From assembly GCA_022508445.1 (NCBI GenBank), contig JAFLVG010000006.1:1-64000 (forward strand): a DNA stretch of 64,000 bases, given 5' to 3'. Both the position numbers and the translations under genes were made by a program. The stretch comes from Clostridiales bacterium (lineage in GTDB: Bacteria > Bacillota > Clostridia > Christensenellales > Pumilibacteraceae). Shown in pieces: positions 1-9,286 of the stretch. Within the stretch, counting starts at the first letter, position 1. Each line of letters opens with the position of its first letter. The notes beneath the pieces were generated by a model. It saw only the letters and a program-made list of their open reading frames with translations. It had not been told where the DNA came from and searched no databases.

Positions 1-55
1 TCAAAATCCGGTGGGCTAATAACCCGTATCGGTTCGACTCCGATCACCGGCACCA
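1..55 (+). tRNA. tRNA-Leu (anticodon CAA), 3' part only
   Basis: The 5' half lies outside the window. Visible are the anticodon loop with CAA at about positions 2-4, a long variable arm (GGG/CCC stem) typical of class II tRNAs, a T-arm with stem 28-32/40-44 and loop TTCGACT, the 3' acceptor strand 45-51, discriminator A52 and an encoded CCA. The long variable arm together with A73 and CAA point to leucine. The isotype call is limited by the missing D-arm. Confidence 0.85.
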
Positions 56-60
56 CAAAA

Positions 61-100
61 AGACGGAGACTTCGGTATAAACCGAAGTCTCCGTCTTTTT
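61..100 (+). terminator. Rho-independent terminator of the tRNA
   Basis: A perfect 16-bp stem (61-76 with 81-96) has a 4-base loop and is followed by a T-run. It starts directly after the tRNA CCA end. Confidence 0.95.
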
Positions 101-154
101 GCTGAAACAAATTAGGCATTTAAACAAGTAAATTTATTTCTCGAACAAGAACAG

Positions 155-445
155 TTAATCTCCTATACGAAACTCATTATCGCTGTTCGGGAAGTTTTCA
201 TCGTTGAACTTGTAAAGCAGTTCTTGCGCAAGCTCCATTTGCAAGAGATTGGCGTTTGTCGGCTCTAAACCGAGCATGCCCATAGACGAGGTGAGTGCAA
301 GCGCTTCGTATGCCGCGTCCCTGTCTATGTCTTCCGCTCTTCTTTGCGCGCGGTCGGAATCATTATCTATGCCTGCCGCCTTTTCAATTGTTTTATGATA
401 GTCGTGAGTGTTGTTTTCCATGCGTTTAGTATGTGCGGAAAACAA
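155..445 (-). CDS. Hypothetical protein, 96 aa
   Basis: A short soluble acidic protein with no recognised domain. The first half is charged and helix-prone (many D, R and E); the second half is mixed. The longest reading starts at a TTG (445). An internal ATG at 421 would give an 88-residue protein. Neither has a good ribosome site, so the start is open. It lies just downstream of the WYL regulator on the same strand and could be co-transcribed with it. It may also be spurious. Confidence 0.5.
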   Translation of the reverse strand: MFSAHTKRMENNTHDYHKTIEKAAGIDNDSDRAQRRAEDIDRDAAYEALALTSSMGMLGLEPTNANLLQMELAQELLYKFNDENFPNSDNEFRIGD

Positions 446-471
446 TCAGAATATTAAAACCCGGAAGTCTG

Positions 472-1401
472 TTATCTTTTTTCGTAAATTTCCGCCATGC
501 GCAAAGCCTCGTCGCGCAGTTGTTCTCTCAAATCGGGCGGATTGATGACCTTTATCGACGAGCCGTAGGACAAAAGTCGCTTTACTAGTGCGTCGGTCAG
601 CGGCACTTCCGCGCACGCCACAAGCCGAGTGCCGCGCTCTGTGATTGCATCAAGTCCCAGCCAATCGATTATGCTTTCCGAAACGGACGGAAAGAACTCG
701 AATTCCAGATCGACATATACCTCGTTGTAGTATTCGAGTTCGAGCTTTTCAATCAGCTTGCTGTCGTACTTGACAAACCGCTTGCTCGTCATACGAAGAT
801 CGCTTATCCTCGACAGTCTGAACAGTCTGAAATCTCCGCGCAGTTTGCACATCGCGTATATATACCATACGCCTTCCTTGAAAACAAGCGTATACGGCTC
901 GATTGTACGGTAAGAAATATAACCGTGAGCGTCGGTGTACTTAATGTCCACCGCGCGCGTTTTTTCTATCGCTTGCGACAAAGTTTTTATTTTAGGGCGG
1001 AGTAGAGCGGCTTGCTCGTACTCGCAGTCTATGTAAAGCTCGTCTTGCTTGATAACGTAGTTGTCCTGCTCGCGGCTCTTGTTAACGCTGTTCAGTTTTT
1101 CAATGAGCGCGCGGTTGACGTTGTCGTCGTAGCCGTTCGACGTGCGGTCGAGCGCGTCTTTCAACCTTATTGTTTCCGCCTCGGTGAAAAATGATTTGTC
1201 GAGCATGTAATCGTCTGAAAGCGAAACGCCGCCGCCACGCCCCGGAATTGACGTTATGGGTACGCCGGCGTCCTCCAAAACGTTCAAGTACCGCGAAACG
1301 GTGCGCTTGCTTATAGAAAACCTTTCGGCGAGATAATCACGCGATACCTGCCGCTTGTCTACCAAAATCATCAGTATCGAAAAAATCGTCGATTGTTGCA
1401 T
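472..1401 (-). CDS. HTH/WYL-domain transcriptional regulator
   Basis: 309 residues. The N-terminus (about 1-60) is a winged helix of the HTH_11/DeoR type, containing DYLAERFSISKRTVSRYL. The centre and C-terminus form a WYL domain with the family signatures YRTIEPYTLVFKEGVWYIYA and FRLFRLSRI, then the WCX-like extension. YafY-type proteins of this length bind DNA as dimers and the WYL domain usually senses a ligand, often a nucleotide or nucleic acid. No ligand or target can be deduced here. The divergent membrane-protein gene at 1754 is a possible target, by position only. Confidence 0.88.
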   Translation of the reverse strand: MQQSTIFSILMILVDKRQVSRDYLAERFSISKRTVSRYLNVLEDAGVPITSIPGRGGGVSLSDDYMLDKSFFTEAETIRLKDALDRTSNGYDDNVNRALIEKLNSVNKSREQDNYVIKQDELYIDCEYEQAALLRPKIKTLSQAIEKTRAVDIKYTDAHGYISYRTIEPYTLVFKEGVWYIYAMCKLRGDFRLFRLSRISDLRMTSKRFVKYDSKLIEKLELEYYNEVYVDLEFEFFPSVSESIIDWLGLDAITERGTRLVACAEVPLTDALVKRLLSYGSSIKVINPPDLREQLRDEALRMAEIYEKR

Positions 1402-1753
1402 TCTTTCTTATCCGTTCAGATACATTTTTGCATACTATTATAGATTATAGAGCTGCCGCTGTCAAGACGGAATTTTTTGATATGCGGCTAACGCTATGGT
1501 TCCTTCGGAGGGTAGAAAACGCACTTTGTGCTTCAATCAAATAATGGGGCATGGCTACTGGTCCTCCCAAACAGAATAGCGTCCAAGCAATTTCTAACGT
1601 TACGACATTACTCGGGTGTAACGTAAAACAATCCACCACAGCAAACACACGACGGTTAAAAAAGAAATTTTGAAAAAAGCCGTTAAATCAATTGTAATAA
1701 TCTTTGAAGTATGTTAAAATATCTTTATACCTATAATTATATTCGGAGCTGTA
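1402..1753. promoter_or_regulatory. Intergenic region with promoter for the 1754 gene
   Basis: This 352-base divergent intergenic region holds a plausible plus-strand promoter: TTGTAA at 1692-1697 and TAAAAT at 1715-1720, 17-bp spacing, followed by the ribosome site GGAG just before ATG 1754. I see no convincing gene in it. A 67-codon minus-strand reading (1445-1648) has no ribosome site and an unlikely composition. Confidence 0.5.
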
Positions 1754-4642
1754 ATGAGTAACGAAGAGAACGTAAAAGAAGAAGAAATGACTGTCGATAC
1801 GGCCGAATCGCAAGATGCGCCCGAGCAATCGACAGCCGAGCCGCAGGCTGAGTCCGCATCCGAAAACTATGCGGACGTATCGGCTGACGAGCCGACAAAA
1901 GCGAAAGCGCCCGAGAAAGCGCAAAAACCCGAAAAGCCCGCAAAAGCTCGCAACACAAGCACCAAATCGGCGGCAGAAAAGCGCAAGCTGTTCAAGCTCG
2001 TTTATTATCCGATCTTGGCGGTGTTTGTCGCGCTCATGCTCGTGTTTTCGATAGTCGACGGCGTGTACGGATACAATCCCAACGCGTACGGCGACGGATA
2101 CTATAAAGCCGTCAATACCCATATCGCCGAGCTTTCGCAGGCGGCGCGCTCTTCGATGTCGGCGTCCGACAGCGCAGGCAACCCCATCGGTATCGCGTAT
2201 GCACGCGAATACATTTTGAAAACGCTGAAAGAGGGCAAATTTAACGAAGTAGAGGAGCGCAAGCCCGAGGTAGAGGACGACGAAAAAGAAGTCACCGACA
2301 CGGATTGGTACAGGATTGCCGGCGCGGAAGAACCGACCGTGACTCTTCATACATCAGCGTTAACGGCAGACCTTCAACAGAGAATCGGCGCGGACAAGTA
2401 CCTTGTCGGCACGGAAATAACAAATATCATTGCGGCAATTCCTTCGCGCAGAGCAAACGCGAAATCGATAATAATAACCGTTCGGTACGACAGCCGTACA
2501 GACACAAACGGTGCGGCACAGAACGCATCGTTTGTAGCGACCGTTATGCAGAGCTTGATAGAATACGCCAAAGCAGGTACGACGTTCAAGAACGACCTTA
2601 TCGTGGTGTTCACCGAGGACCTCGACTATGCTTACGGCGCGTATGCGTTCTTCGATTCGTTCGTCGGATTGAACGACGCAGTTGTTCGTGCGAAAGTCGG
2701 CATAAGCCTCGACGCTTACGGCAACGCGGGAACGCTCGCGCTCACCGACGCGTCGGGTGCAGGCTTCGATTACATGAACGCATACACCAAGATTTCGGGC
2801 AGTGTGTTCAATTCGTCGGTTGTACCCGACTCGATAGCGGACGAGCTGATTAACAAGCACTCGGTCGCGGCGTTCGGCAAAATACCCGCACTCCAAGTAG
2901 CCGTCCTCGGCGGACTTGACGCGGCACAGTCCACGCTCGACACCGCGGACAATATCTCGCAATCGATTGTTCATCAGCAAGCGCAGTTCGTAAAAGCGTA
3001 TATCGACGAGTTCGCAAATACTTCGGACAGTTTCAAAGCAAACGCGAGCGGGGAGCTTGTGTTCTTCTCGTATCTCGACGGCGGCACGGTAGCCTATACA
3101 AAGGTTGCCGCGTATGTGATAGGCGCACTCATTCTCGCCGCAATAGCCGGCGTGATTGTCGCCATGATACTCAAAAAGACTTTCTCGCTCAAAAAGATGT
3201 TTGTCGCGCTTGGCGTCGAGCTTCTCGTGGTAGCGAGCACGCTTATCGCAATGTTTGCGGCATACTTCCTCGTCACGCTCATGCTGACAGGCTTCGGCGT
3301 ACTTCCCATACACGCAATAACAGAGCTTCGTTACTTCAATGCGGGAATACTGATTGCCGCAATGTTCGTGACGCTCGCCGCCGCGTTCGGATTCACAACG
3401 CTTTATAAAAAGCTGTTCAGAGTGACGTCGTCCGAAGTCGTTCGCGGCACGGCAATGCTGTTCGGCGTCGCTGGCGCGGTAATGAGCTTTGCGGCCCCGG
3501 AGTATTCGTTTATGACGTCATGGCTCGGCCTTCTCATGGTTTTGGTGCTTTTGGCGTCGGTGCTACTTCACAAAATGTTCAAAGCCAAGTTCGGCATGGG
3601 TATGGACCAACTGTACTTGTACGCTGTGCCCGTAGCGCTCTGCCTGCCGCTCATTATGCCTCAGGTATCAATCCTCATGTGGCTACTGCCGCTTACGCTC
3701 ATGCCCGTGTACATGACGGTGTTTACGGCGCTTCTCGGAATCGCCGTGCCGTATCTCGACCGCACGCGAGTCGTATTCGATAAGGTCGCCAAAAAGCTTC
3801 CCAAGCGCACAATCAGAGTGGAGCGCGTTGTGACCGAGAAGGTAGAGGACAGAGCGAAAAAAGGCAAGTTCACAGAAAAGACGTTTAAGCGCGTAGAGAA
3901 AGAAAAGGTTGCAATCAATTACAAAAACTACTTCGGCGTATGCGTGATTGCGGTATTGGGCGTTGTAATCGCGTTGTTCTCGGGCGGCTTCGGAGTGGAC
4001 TTCGACAAGACGCTTACCGGTTATCACACCTACGATCAAGCAATATACAACAACGCGCTTGTCTACGAATGGGAAAAGACCGGCTCGGGCGAGGCGGTAC
4101 AGCGCATAGTCGTAGACGACCTTATGGCATACAAATTCATTCGCTATTCGATCAACGACCTCGAATGGGACAGCGAGAACGGCAGATACAGCAAGAACGT
4201 TCATTATAACTGGCAGGATATTATCAGCGAGCCTACAATCGAAAAGAGCGGCGACGCGTACAGAGTGAAAACTTTCGACGGTGCGCGTTCCAATGTGACG
4301 ATTACAATCCCGTCGGCACGCGCCGTCACAAAGATCACCGTTAAGCAATTGTCAAAGGTGGACGGAGATTACGAAGGATATTTCTACGAATTCAACAGAC
4401 AAGAATCCATAGTCTTGCGAATGCCTTACGGCTTCGGCGACTTCACATTGGAATTTGAAACGACCGGATCGAATCCCACCAAGTTCGAGTACGAGGAGCA
4501 TCGTTACGTGTCGGCAAACGGCGCAGACGGCGCGCTCGACAACGTTGACGAGTGGAACAGAGTGAGAGGCGACTATATCGGCACCGATACGGGCAAAGGT
4601 CTCCGCGGCGGTATTGTCGTCAAATGCACCATAAGCTTGTAA
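1754..4642 (+). CDS. Large membrane protein with a decayed M28 peptidase-like domain
   Basis: 962 residues. An acidic, Ala/Pro/Lys-rich cytoplasmic N-terminus (1-80) is followed by a first membrane segment (about 82-102), an extracytoplasmic domain (about 110-430) that follows the M28 aminopeptidase fold order, and then about nine hydrophobic segments (about 445-750) and a C-terminal beta-rich outer region. The zinc-site motifs are altered: the usual HYDS is VRYDS (243-247), the GAxDN motif is GAAQN (253-257), the EE pair is ED (288-289), while an Asp in ISLDAYGN (about 320) remains. Fxna-like M28 membrane proteases share this layout. I infer a non-catalytic relative with unknown role. RBS GGAGCTGTA precedes the ATG. 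Confidence 0.65.
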   Translation: MSNEENVKEEEMTVDTAESQDAPEQSTAEPQAESASENYADVSADEPTKAKAPEKAQKPEKPAKARNTSTKSAAEKRKLFKLVYYPILAVFVALMLVFSIVDGVYGYNPNAYGDGYYKAVNTHIAELSQAARSSMSASDSAGNPIGIAYAREYILKTLKEGKFNEVEERKPEVEDDEKEVTDTDWYRIAGAEEPTVTLHTSALTADLQQRIGADKYLVGTEITNIIAAIPSRRANAKSIIITVRYDSRTDTNGAAQNASFVATVMQSLIEYAKAGTTFKNDLIVVFTEDLDYAYGAYAFFDSFVGLNDAVVRAKVGISLDAYGNAGTLALTDASGAGFDYMNAYTKISGSVFNSSVVPDSIADELINKHSVAAFGKIPALQVAVLGGLDAAQSTLDTADNISQSIVHQQAQFVKAYIDEFANTSDSFKANASGELVFFSYLDGGTVAYTKVAAYVIGALILAAIAGVIVAMILKKTFSLKKMFVALGVELLVVASTLIAMFAAYFLVTLMLTGFGVLPIHAITELRYFNAGILIAAMFVTLAAAFGFTTLYKKLFRVTSSEVVRGTAMLFGVAGAVMSFAAPEYSFMTSWLGLLMVLVLLASVLLHKMFKAKFGMGMDQLYLYAVPVALCLPLIMPQVSILMWLLPLTLMPVYMTVFTALLGIAVPYLDRTRVVFDKVAKKLPKRTIRVERVVTEKVEDRAKKGKFTEKTFKRVEKEKVAINYKNYFGVCVIAVLGVVIALFSGGFGVDFDKTLTGYHTYDQAIYNNALVYEWEKTGSGEAVQRIVVDDLMAYKFIRYSINDLEWDSENGRYSKNVHYNWQDIISEPTIEKSGDAYRVKTFDGARSNVTITIPSARAVTKITVKQLSKVDGDYEGYFYEFNRQESIVLRMPYGFGDFTLEFETTGSNPTKFEYEEHRYVSANGADGALDNVDEWNRVRGDYIGTDTGKGLRGGIVVKCTISL

Positions 4643-4666
4643 TCGGCATAAAAGAATAGTGTGATG

Positions 4667-4695
4667 AAAACCGCACGTTTTGTGCGGTTTTTCAA
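4667..4695 (+). terminator. Terminator after the M28-like gene
   Basis: The stem AAAACCGCAC (4667-4676) pairs with GTGCGGTTTT (4682-4691) and is followed by T residues. Confidence 0.85.
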
Positions 4696-4867
4696 TTGAT
4701 TGAACGCGCGTCTAGGATGCGGATATCCGCACCGAAAACGGCTTGCTTTTTGGGTAGTAAAATTCATGTCGCAAGTAAATTACGCGTTTACAGGCATTTT
4801 AAGGGGCAAAATAGGGCTATTTTTTGATTAAATCGTTAATTTATGCCTCGAAAAGTATGTCGAATAG

Positions 4868-4897
4868 TGGACAAAACCGAAAATAATATGATATAAT
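4868..4897 (+). promoter_or_regulatory. Promoter of the GH95-like gene
   Basis: TGGACA at 4868-4873 and a consensus TATAAT at 4892-4897, spaced by 18 bases, upstream of the GGAAGGAG ribosome site of the gene at 4933. Confidence 0.6.
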
Positions 4898-4932
4898 TCA
4901 TTGGTGAAATACACAGTCGGAAGGAGCATAAA

Positions 4933-7326
4933 ATGGCAGTAACAAGAAAACCGAAGAATACTTTGCGGTTCTCCCAACCTTCGTCATGGTGGGGAAGTCA
5001 GTGGCGCGAAGGCCTGCCGCTCGGCAACGGTGTGCTTGGCGCGTCTGTCTACGGGGGCGCTGCCAACGATATCATTATGCTTACTCATGGCGATCTTTGG
5101 TGGCAAGGTAAAGACTCCGCTTTACAGGACGTTTCCGAAAAAGTTCCCGCCGTACGCAAAAAGATCGACGAAGGCGATTTTATCGGCGCGGAGAAAATTC
5201 TGTCCACCGAGCTCATAAGAAAGGGATACCGTCCGCAATTGTCGTATCCGCTTCCGCTTTGTGATTTTGTAATAGATATGAATCTCGACCGCGCGGCCAA
5301 GGAATATTCGCGCACTCTCGACATGGAGAGCGCGGAGGCGTCGGTTTCATTCAAGGACGGTGCTACGCGTTTCGAACGCAACGCGTTTGTTTCGCGCGCG
5401 AGAGATATAATCGTGTACGAGATAACGCGTACGGGGCAGAAGAACATAGACGCGAGCTTTAAGTTCACTCTTCATGAAAAATTCAATGCAAGAACGCAGG
5501 TAGCGGTTTCGGCAACTCCCGAGAATATAAATAACAAATGCGAAAACTATTGGCTGTATTTCTCCGCGCGCTCGTCGAGCGGTGCGGATTTCGGCGCGGT
5601 TGCAAAAATCAATTTCTTTGCCGGAAAGCAAGAGATTAAAGGCGACAGCTTGGTCGTAACGGGCGCGGAAAAAATTCTTGTTATTATTAAACCCTTTATC
5701 GAGGCGCCGCGTGAAAAAGCATGGAAGGACTGCAAATCGTCGATAATGGAGATAAAGCTTCCGTACGATAAGCTTTTGAAAGAGCATCAAGCGTTGCATC
5801 AAAAGCTGTTCTATTCGGCGGAGTTGGATTTTGCCGCCGACGCGCAGGAAAGAGAGGAATTTGTCGACAAATCGATAACCGCCGCAGTACAGAGCGGCGA
5901 AACAAAAGCCGCCACACTCGAAAAATTGTGGGCGTTCGGCAGATATCTTATGATTACGGGCTCGCGTCCCGACGCGCGGCCTTTTGCGCCGTACGGATTG
6001 TGGTGCGGCGATTACAAGGCGGAAAAAGCGCAGATAAACGCCGCGGGTGATTTGCAGTCTGTTTACGACATGACGCAGAGCGGGAACCTCAATGATTTTG
6101 CGGAGAGCGTTTTCCATCTCTACGAATCGGTCATGCCGTCGCTCAAAACCAATGCGTCAAGGCTTTACGGCTGCCGCGGTATCTTTGTGCCGTACACCAC
6201 TTCACCCTCGACGGGGTATTTGGGCGATATCAGCGATTCCATGATACACTTTACGGGAGTCGCCGGCTGGCTGGGCAATCTTTTCTACGACTACGCGCTT
6301 TACACCAACGATCAAAAATTCCTAAAAACACGTGCGCTTCCGTTTATGAAAGAAGCGGCTACGTTCTACGAGGAGTTTTTCAAGCTCGTAGACCTCAAAT
6401 ATTACGAGTCGTCGCCGTCGTATTCGCCGTTTACAACGCCGGGCAGTCTTGTCGGAACGGGCGAGGAGCATGCGATTGCAAAGAACGCGACTATCGATTT
6501 CGCCGTAGCGCGCAGTTTGCTTATGAACCTTATCGAGGGCTCGAAAGCCGCCGCTATGAATAAATCGGATATCATCAAGTGGGAAGATATGCTCAAAAAG
6601 ATCCCTCCGTACAAGTACAATACGGACGGAACGCTCAGCGAGTTTATAGACGACAGATGCACCGACAACCCCACATCGCCTTCGCTCGCGCTCTATTATC
6701 CCGTATATCCCGATTACCGTAGCCGCGACAACTTGGAGCTCAACAAAGCGATGTCTGTAACCGCGCGTAAAAAATCGTCTTCGGCAAGAGAAAACATGAC
6801 CGCCGCCGACATAGCGCGTTACGCGCAGGTGTATGCACGGCTCGGTGACGGAGATCAGCTCTACGAGCAAATAAACGCGCTCGTTCGCGGCATGGCGATG
6901 AACAACCTCATGTTTGCCGCCGACGACTGGCGCGGCATGGGAAGCGGCAGAAAAGAAATTTGGGCCCAGCCCGTGCCGTATGTCAACCTCATAGTAACCG
7001 GCGCAATGCAAGAAGCGCTTGTGCAATCCACGCCCGACATGATACATCTGCTTCCGGCAGTGCCGTCCGAAATGAGCAAGGGAACACTCTCCGGCTTCCA
7101 AACCCGCGCAAACGTGGAGATTGCGGCGATGGAATGGGATATGTCTCGCGGAACGCTCATCGTAAAGCTCAAAGCAAAGCGCACTACCGAGATAGACGTG
7201 CAGTTCCCCAAAACGGCAAAACCGCCCAAAAAGGTGGATGCACAAAAGTTCGACGATACGCGCGGACTACTCATAGGACTTAAACTTGCGGCAAACAAAA
7301 TCGTACAGCTCGACATAAAATTCTGA
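4933..7326 (+). CDS. GH95-like glycoside hydrolase, divergent active site
   Basis: 797 residues, the usual GH95 length (alpha-L-fucosidase/galactosidase family), with no signal peptide, so probably cytoplasmic. The family N-terminus is clear (REGLPLGNGVLGASVYGG, then DLWWQGKD), as is the C-terminal pattern ALVQSTPDMIHLLPAVPSEM. The catalytic regions do not match the family: the usual PSxSPEN reads PSYSPFTTPG, the (T)NINxQMNYW segment reads INAAGDLQSVY, and the QIDGNFG segment is replaced by WAQPVPYVNLIVTG. It is therefore a remote or re-specialised member, and substrate and activity are open. The amylase gene downstream suggests a carbohydrate-use cluster. Confidence 0.7.
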   Translation: MAVTRKPKNTLRFSQPSSWWGSQWREGLPLGNGVLGASVYGGAANDIIMLTHGDLWWQGKDSALQDVSEKVPAVRKKIDEGDFIGAEKILSTELIRKGYRPQLSYPLPLCDFVIDMNLDRAAKEYSRTLDMESAEASVSFKDGATRFERNAFVSRARDIIVYEITRTGQKNIDASFKFTLHEKFNARTQVAVSATPENINNKCENYWLYFSARSSSGADFGAVAKINFFAGKQEIKGDSLVVTGAEKILVIIKPFIEAPREKAWKDCKSSIMEIKLPYDKLLKEHQALHQKLFYSAELDFAADAQEREEFVDKSITAAVQSGETKAATLEKLWAFGRYLMITGSRPDARPFAPYGLWCGDYKAEKAQINAAGDLQSVYDMTQSGNLNDFAESVFHLYESVMPSLKTNASRLYGCRGIFVPYTTSPSTGYLGDISDSMIHFTGVAGWLGNLFYDYALYTNDQKFLKTRALPFMKEAATFYEEFFKLVDLKYYESSPSYSPFTTPGSLVGTGEEHAIAKNATIDFAVARSLLMNLIEGSKAAAMNKSDIIKWEDMLKKIPPYKYNTDGTLSEFIDDRCTDNPTSPSLALYYPVYPDYRSRDNLELNKAMSVTARKKSSSARENMTAADIARYAQVYARLGDGDQLYEQINALVRGMAMNNLMFAADDWRGMGSGRKEIWAQPVPYVNLIVTGAMQEALVQSTPDMIHLLPAVPSEMSKGTLSGFQTRANVEIAAMEWDMSRGTLIVKLKAKRTTEIDVQFPKTAKPPKKVDAQKFDDTRGLLIGLKLAANKIVQLDIKF

Positions 7327-7335
7327 TGTAAACAT

Positions 7336-7360
7336 AACGCACGGTCCTCCGTGCGTTTTT
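7336..7360 (+). terminator. Terminator after the GH95-like gene
   Basis: The 9-bp stem AACGCACGG / CCGTGCGTT has a TCCT loop and is followed by T residues. Confidence 0.9.
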
Positions 7361-7456
7361 GCGTTTTGATAGTTTTGTGTTAAAAACAAAAGCGTATGCT
7401 GTGAAAATTATGCTGTTTAATAGTATTATGCCGATAAGAAAAAACATGGAGATAAA

Positions 7457-9190
7457 ATGAACGTTTACGCAATCAGACACGACGCAATAACCGGTTGTTA
7501 TGCGTATGATAAAAACACTTTAATAGTAAAGCTCGAAACGGGCAAGGATATAACCGCAGTGAACCTCTTTGCAAACGATCCTTACGTAGGGGAATTCGGC
7601 GACGTGTGGAAAGGCAACGCTTACAAAATGAAATGCACTGCGGAGCTTAAAAATTCGTTCGTTTGGCAGACGTCGGTAACGCCCCAATACAAACGGTTGC
7701 AGTACTATTTTGAGATAGTGTGCGGCAATGAAAAACTGTACCTTTTCGAGGACGGACTGCACAATGACGGCAAGGGCAAGGCAGGGACTATCGTTCAATA
7801 CTTTAAGTTTGCTTGGCTAAATCCTGCGGACGTCTGCGTCGTTCCCAAGTGGGCGGAGGACGTCGTTTGGTATCAAATCTTTCCAGATAGGTTCTGCCGT
7901 TCGGGCGTAACAAAAAGCGCTCTCAAAATTTTGCCTTGGGGCGAAGAGAAGGGCGCGCGGTTCAATAATTTTTACGGCGGTAATATTCGCGGCATAATAG
8001 ACAAGCTCGGATACATTAAGGGCCTCGGCGTAGGCGGACTGTACTTGACGCCCATCATGCGCTCCGACACCAATCATAGATATAACGTTCACGATTACAA
8101 GCTCGTCGATTCCGAACTCGGCAGCAATGACGATCTCAAAGAGCTGATAGAAAAAGCGCACGGCATGGGGCTTAAAATCATGCTCGACGCAGTATTCAAT
8201 CATTGCGGAAGGGAGTTTTTCGCTTGGCGCGACGTCGTTAAAAACGGCAAAAATTCAAAGTATTTCAATTGGTTCTTTATAAACAGTGATAAGTTTGAAA
8301 TCGGCAACAACAGCACCAAAGACGGGCGGTACTATTCGTTTTCTTTTGCCGCATACATGCCCAAGCTGAACACAAACAATCAAGAAGTTATGGACTATTT
8401 CATCGATATCTGCAAGGGCTGGATTGCGCTCGGCGTAGACGGAATAAGATTCGATGTAGGGAACGAAATCTCGCATGCGTTTTTGAAGAAAATGCGCACG
8501 GAGCTTAAAGCGGTCAAACCCGATCTGTATTTGCTCGGCGAAATTTGGCACAGGTCGTTGCCGTGGCTCATGGGCGATGAGTACGATTCGGTGATGAACT
8601 ATCAGTTCTTGGAAAGCGTAAACGACTTCATGGTCGACAAAAAAGAAACATCACGCGATCTGATGTACGCACTCAACGAGTCATACAACATCTATTACAA
8701 GCAGATTAACGGCGTACTTTTTAACATGCTCGACAACCACGACGTCGATCGCGCCGTCACACGGTGCAAGTCTATTGACAGCTTACTTCAAGAGTTGACC
8801 GTGCTTATGACCATGCCGGGCAGTCCGAGTATTTACTACGGCACAGAAACGGGCTTGTGCGGCGAGGTGCAGGAATCGCGCAACAGACGTTGCATGGATT
8901 GGAGCGGCATAGACAGCGGAAAGTTCGACAACATCATTTCGGAGTTTAAAAAGATAGTCGCATTGAAAAAGCTTTTTTCGCGCTTCAAAGACGGTGATAT
9001 CGAGTGGCGAGCGAGCGACGACCGCTTAGTTCACTATCTGTGGAAAAACGCACATGGCGAAATCTTGGAGATTTATTTGAACGCATCGGACGATGGCGTG
9101 ACTGTATCGATTGACAAGCCTGTCGTTTACAGCCGTTTGCTTGAAGGGAGTGCGCTTCGTTCGGGCGGTATTGCGGTGCTTTGTAGTTGA
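7457..9190 (+). CDS. GH13 alpha-amylase family enzyme (neopullulanase/cyclomaltodextrinase-like)
   Basis: 577 residues, no signal peptide. An N-terminal beta-sandwich (about 1-120), typical of the GH13_20 type, precedes the (beta/alpha)8 barrel, which starts at VVWYQIFPDRF. All four conserved regions are present: DAVFNH (244-249), GIRFDVGNE with nucleophile D333, LLGEIWH with acid/base E362, and MLDNHD with D429. The family hydrolyses alpha-1,4 (and some alpha-1,6) bonds in maltodextrins or cyclodextrins in the cytoplasm. RBS GGAG lies eight bases before the ATG. It is separated from the GH95-like gene by a terminator, so it is probably transcribed on its own. Confidence 0.88.
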   Translation: MNVYAIRHDAITGCYAYDKNTLIVKLETGKDITAVNLFANDPYVGEFGDVWKGNAYKMKCTAELKNSFVWQTSVTPQYKRLQYYFEIVCGNEKLYLFEDGLHNDGKGKAGTIVQYFKFAWLNPADVCVVPKWAEDVVWYQIFPDRFCRSGVTKSALKILPWGEEKGARFNNFYGGNIRGIIDKLGYIKGLGVGGLYLTPIMRSDTNHRYNVHDYKLVDSELGSNDDLKELIEKAHGMGLKIMLDAVFNHCGREFFAWRDVVKNGKNSKYFNWFFINSDKFEIGNNSTKDGRYYSFSFAAYMPKLNTNNQEVMDYFIDICKGWIALGVDGIRFDVGNEISHAFLKKMRTELKAVKPDLYLLGEIWHRSLPWLMGDEYDSVMNYQFLESVNDFMVDKKETSRDLMYALNESYNIYYKQINGVLFNMLDNHDVDRAVTRCKSIDSLLQELTVLMTMPGSPSIYYGTETGLCGEVQESRNRRCMDWSGIDSGKFDNIISEFKKIVALKKLFSRFKDGDIEWRASDDRLVHYLWKNAHGEILEIYLNASDDGVTVSIDKPVVYSRLLEGSALRSGGIAVLCS

Positions 9191-9225
9191 CGTAGCCGTA
9201 AAGTCGTTTATAAAATTTGAAAATA

Positions 9226-9262
9226 AAAAGATGTGCCGTCATAATTGTTCGGCACATCTTTT
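9226..9262. terminator. Bidirectional terminator between the amylase and dapB
   Basis: The 13-bp stem AAAAGATGTGCCG / CGGCACATCTTTT is flanked by A-runs and T-runs, so it can stop both convergent genes. Confidence 0.9.
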
Positions 9263-9286
9263 TCAGTTTGTTTTTTCATGAATAAA

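Noticed and set aside
1445-1648. 67-codon minus-strand frame
   Set aside because: No ribosome site, no promoter and no protein-like pattern.
2305-3313. Long frames on other strands inside the 1754-4642 gene
   Set aside because: They are by-products of the GC-rich third positions of the real gene, with Arg/Cys-rich unnatural composition.
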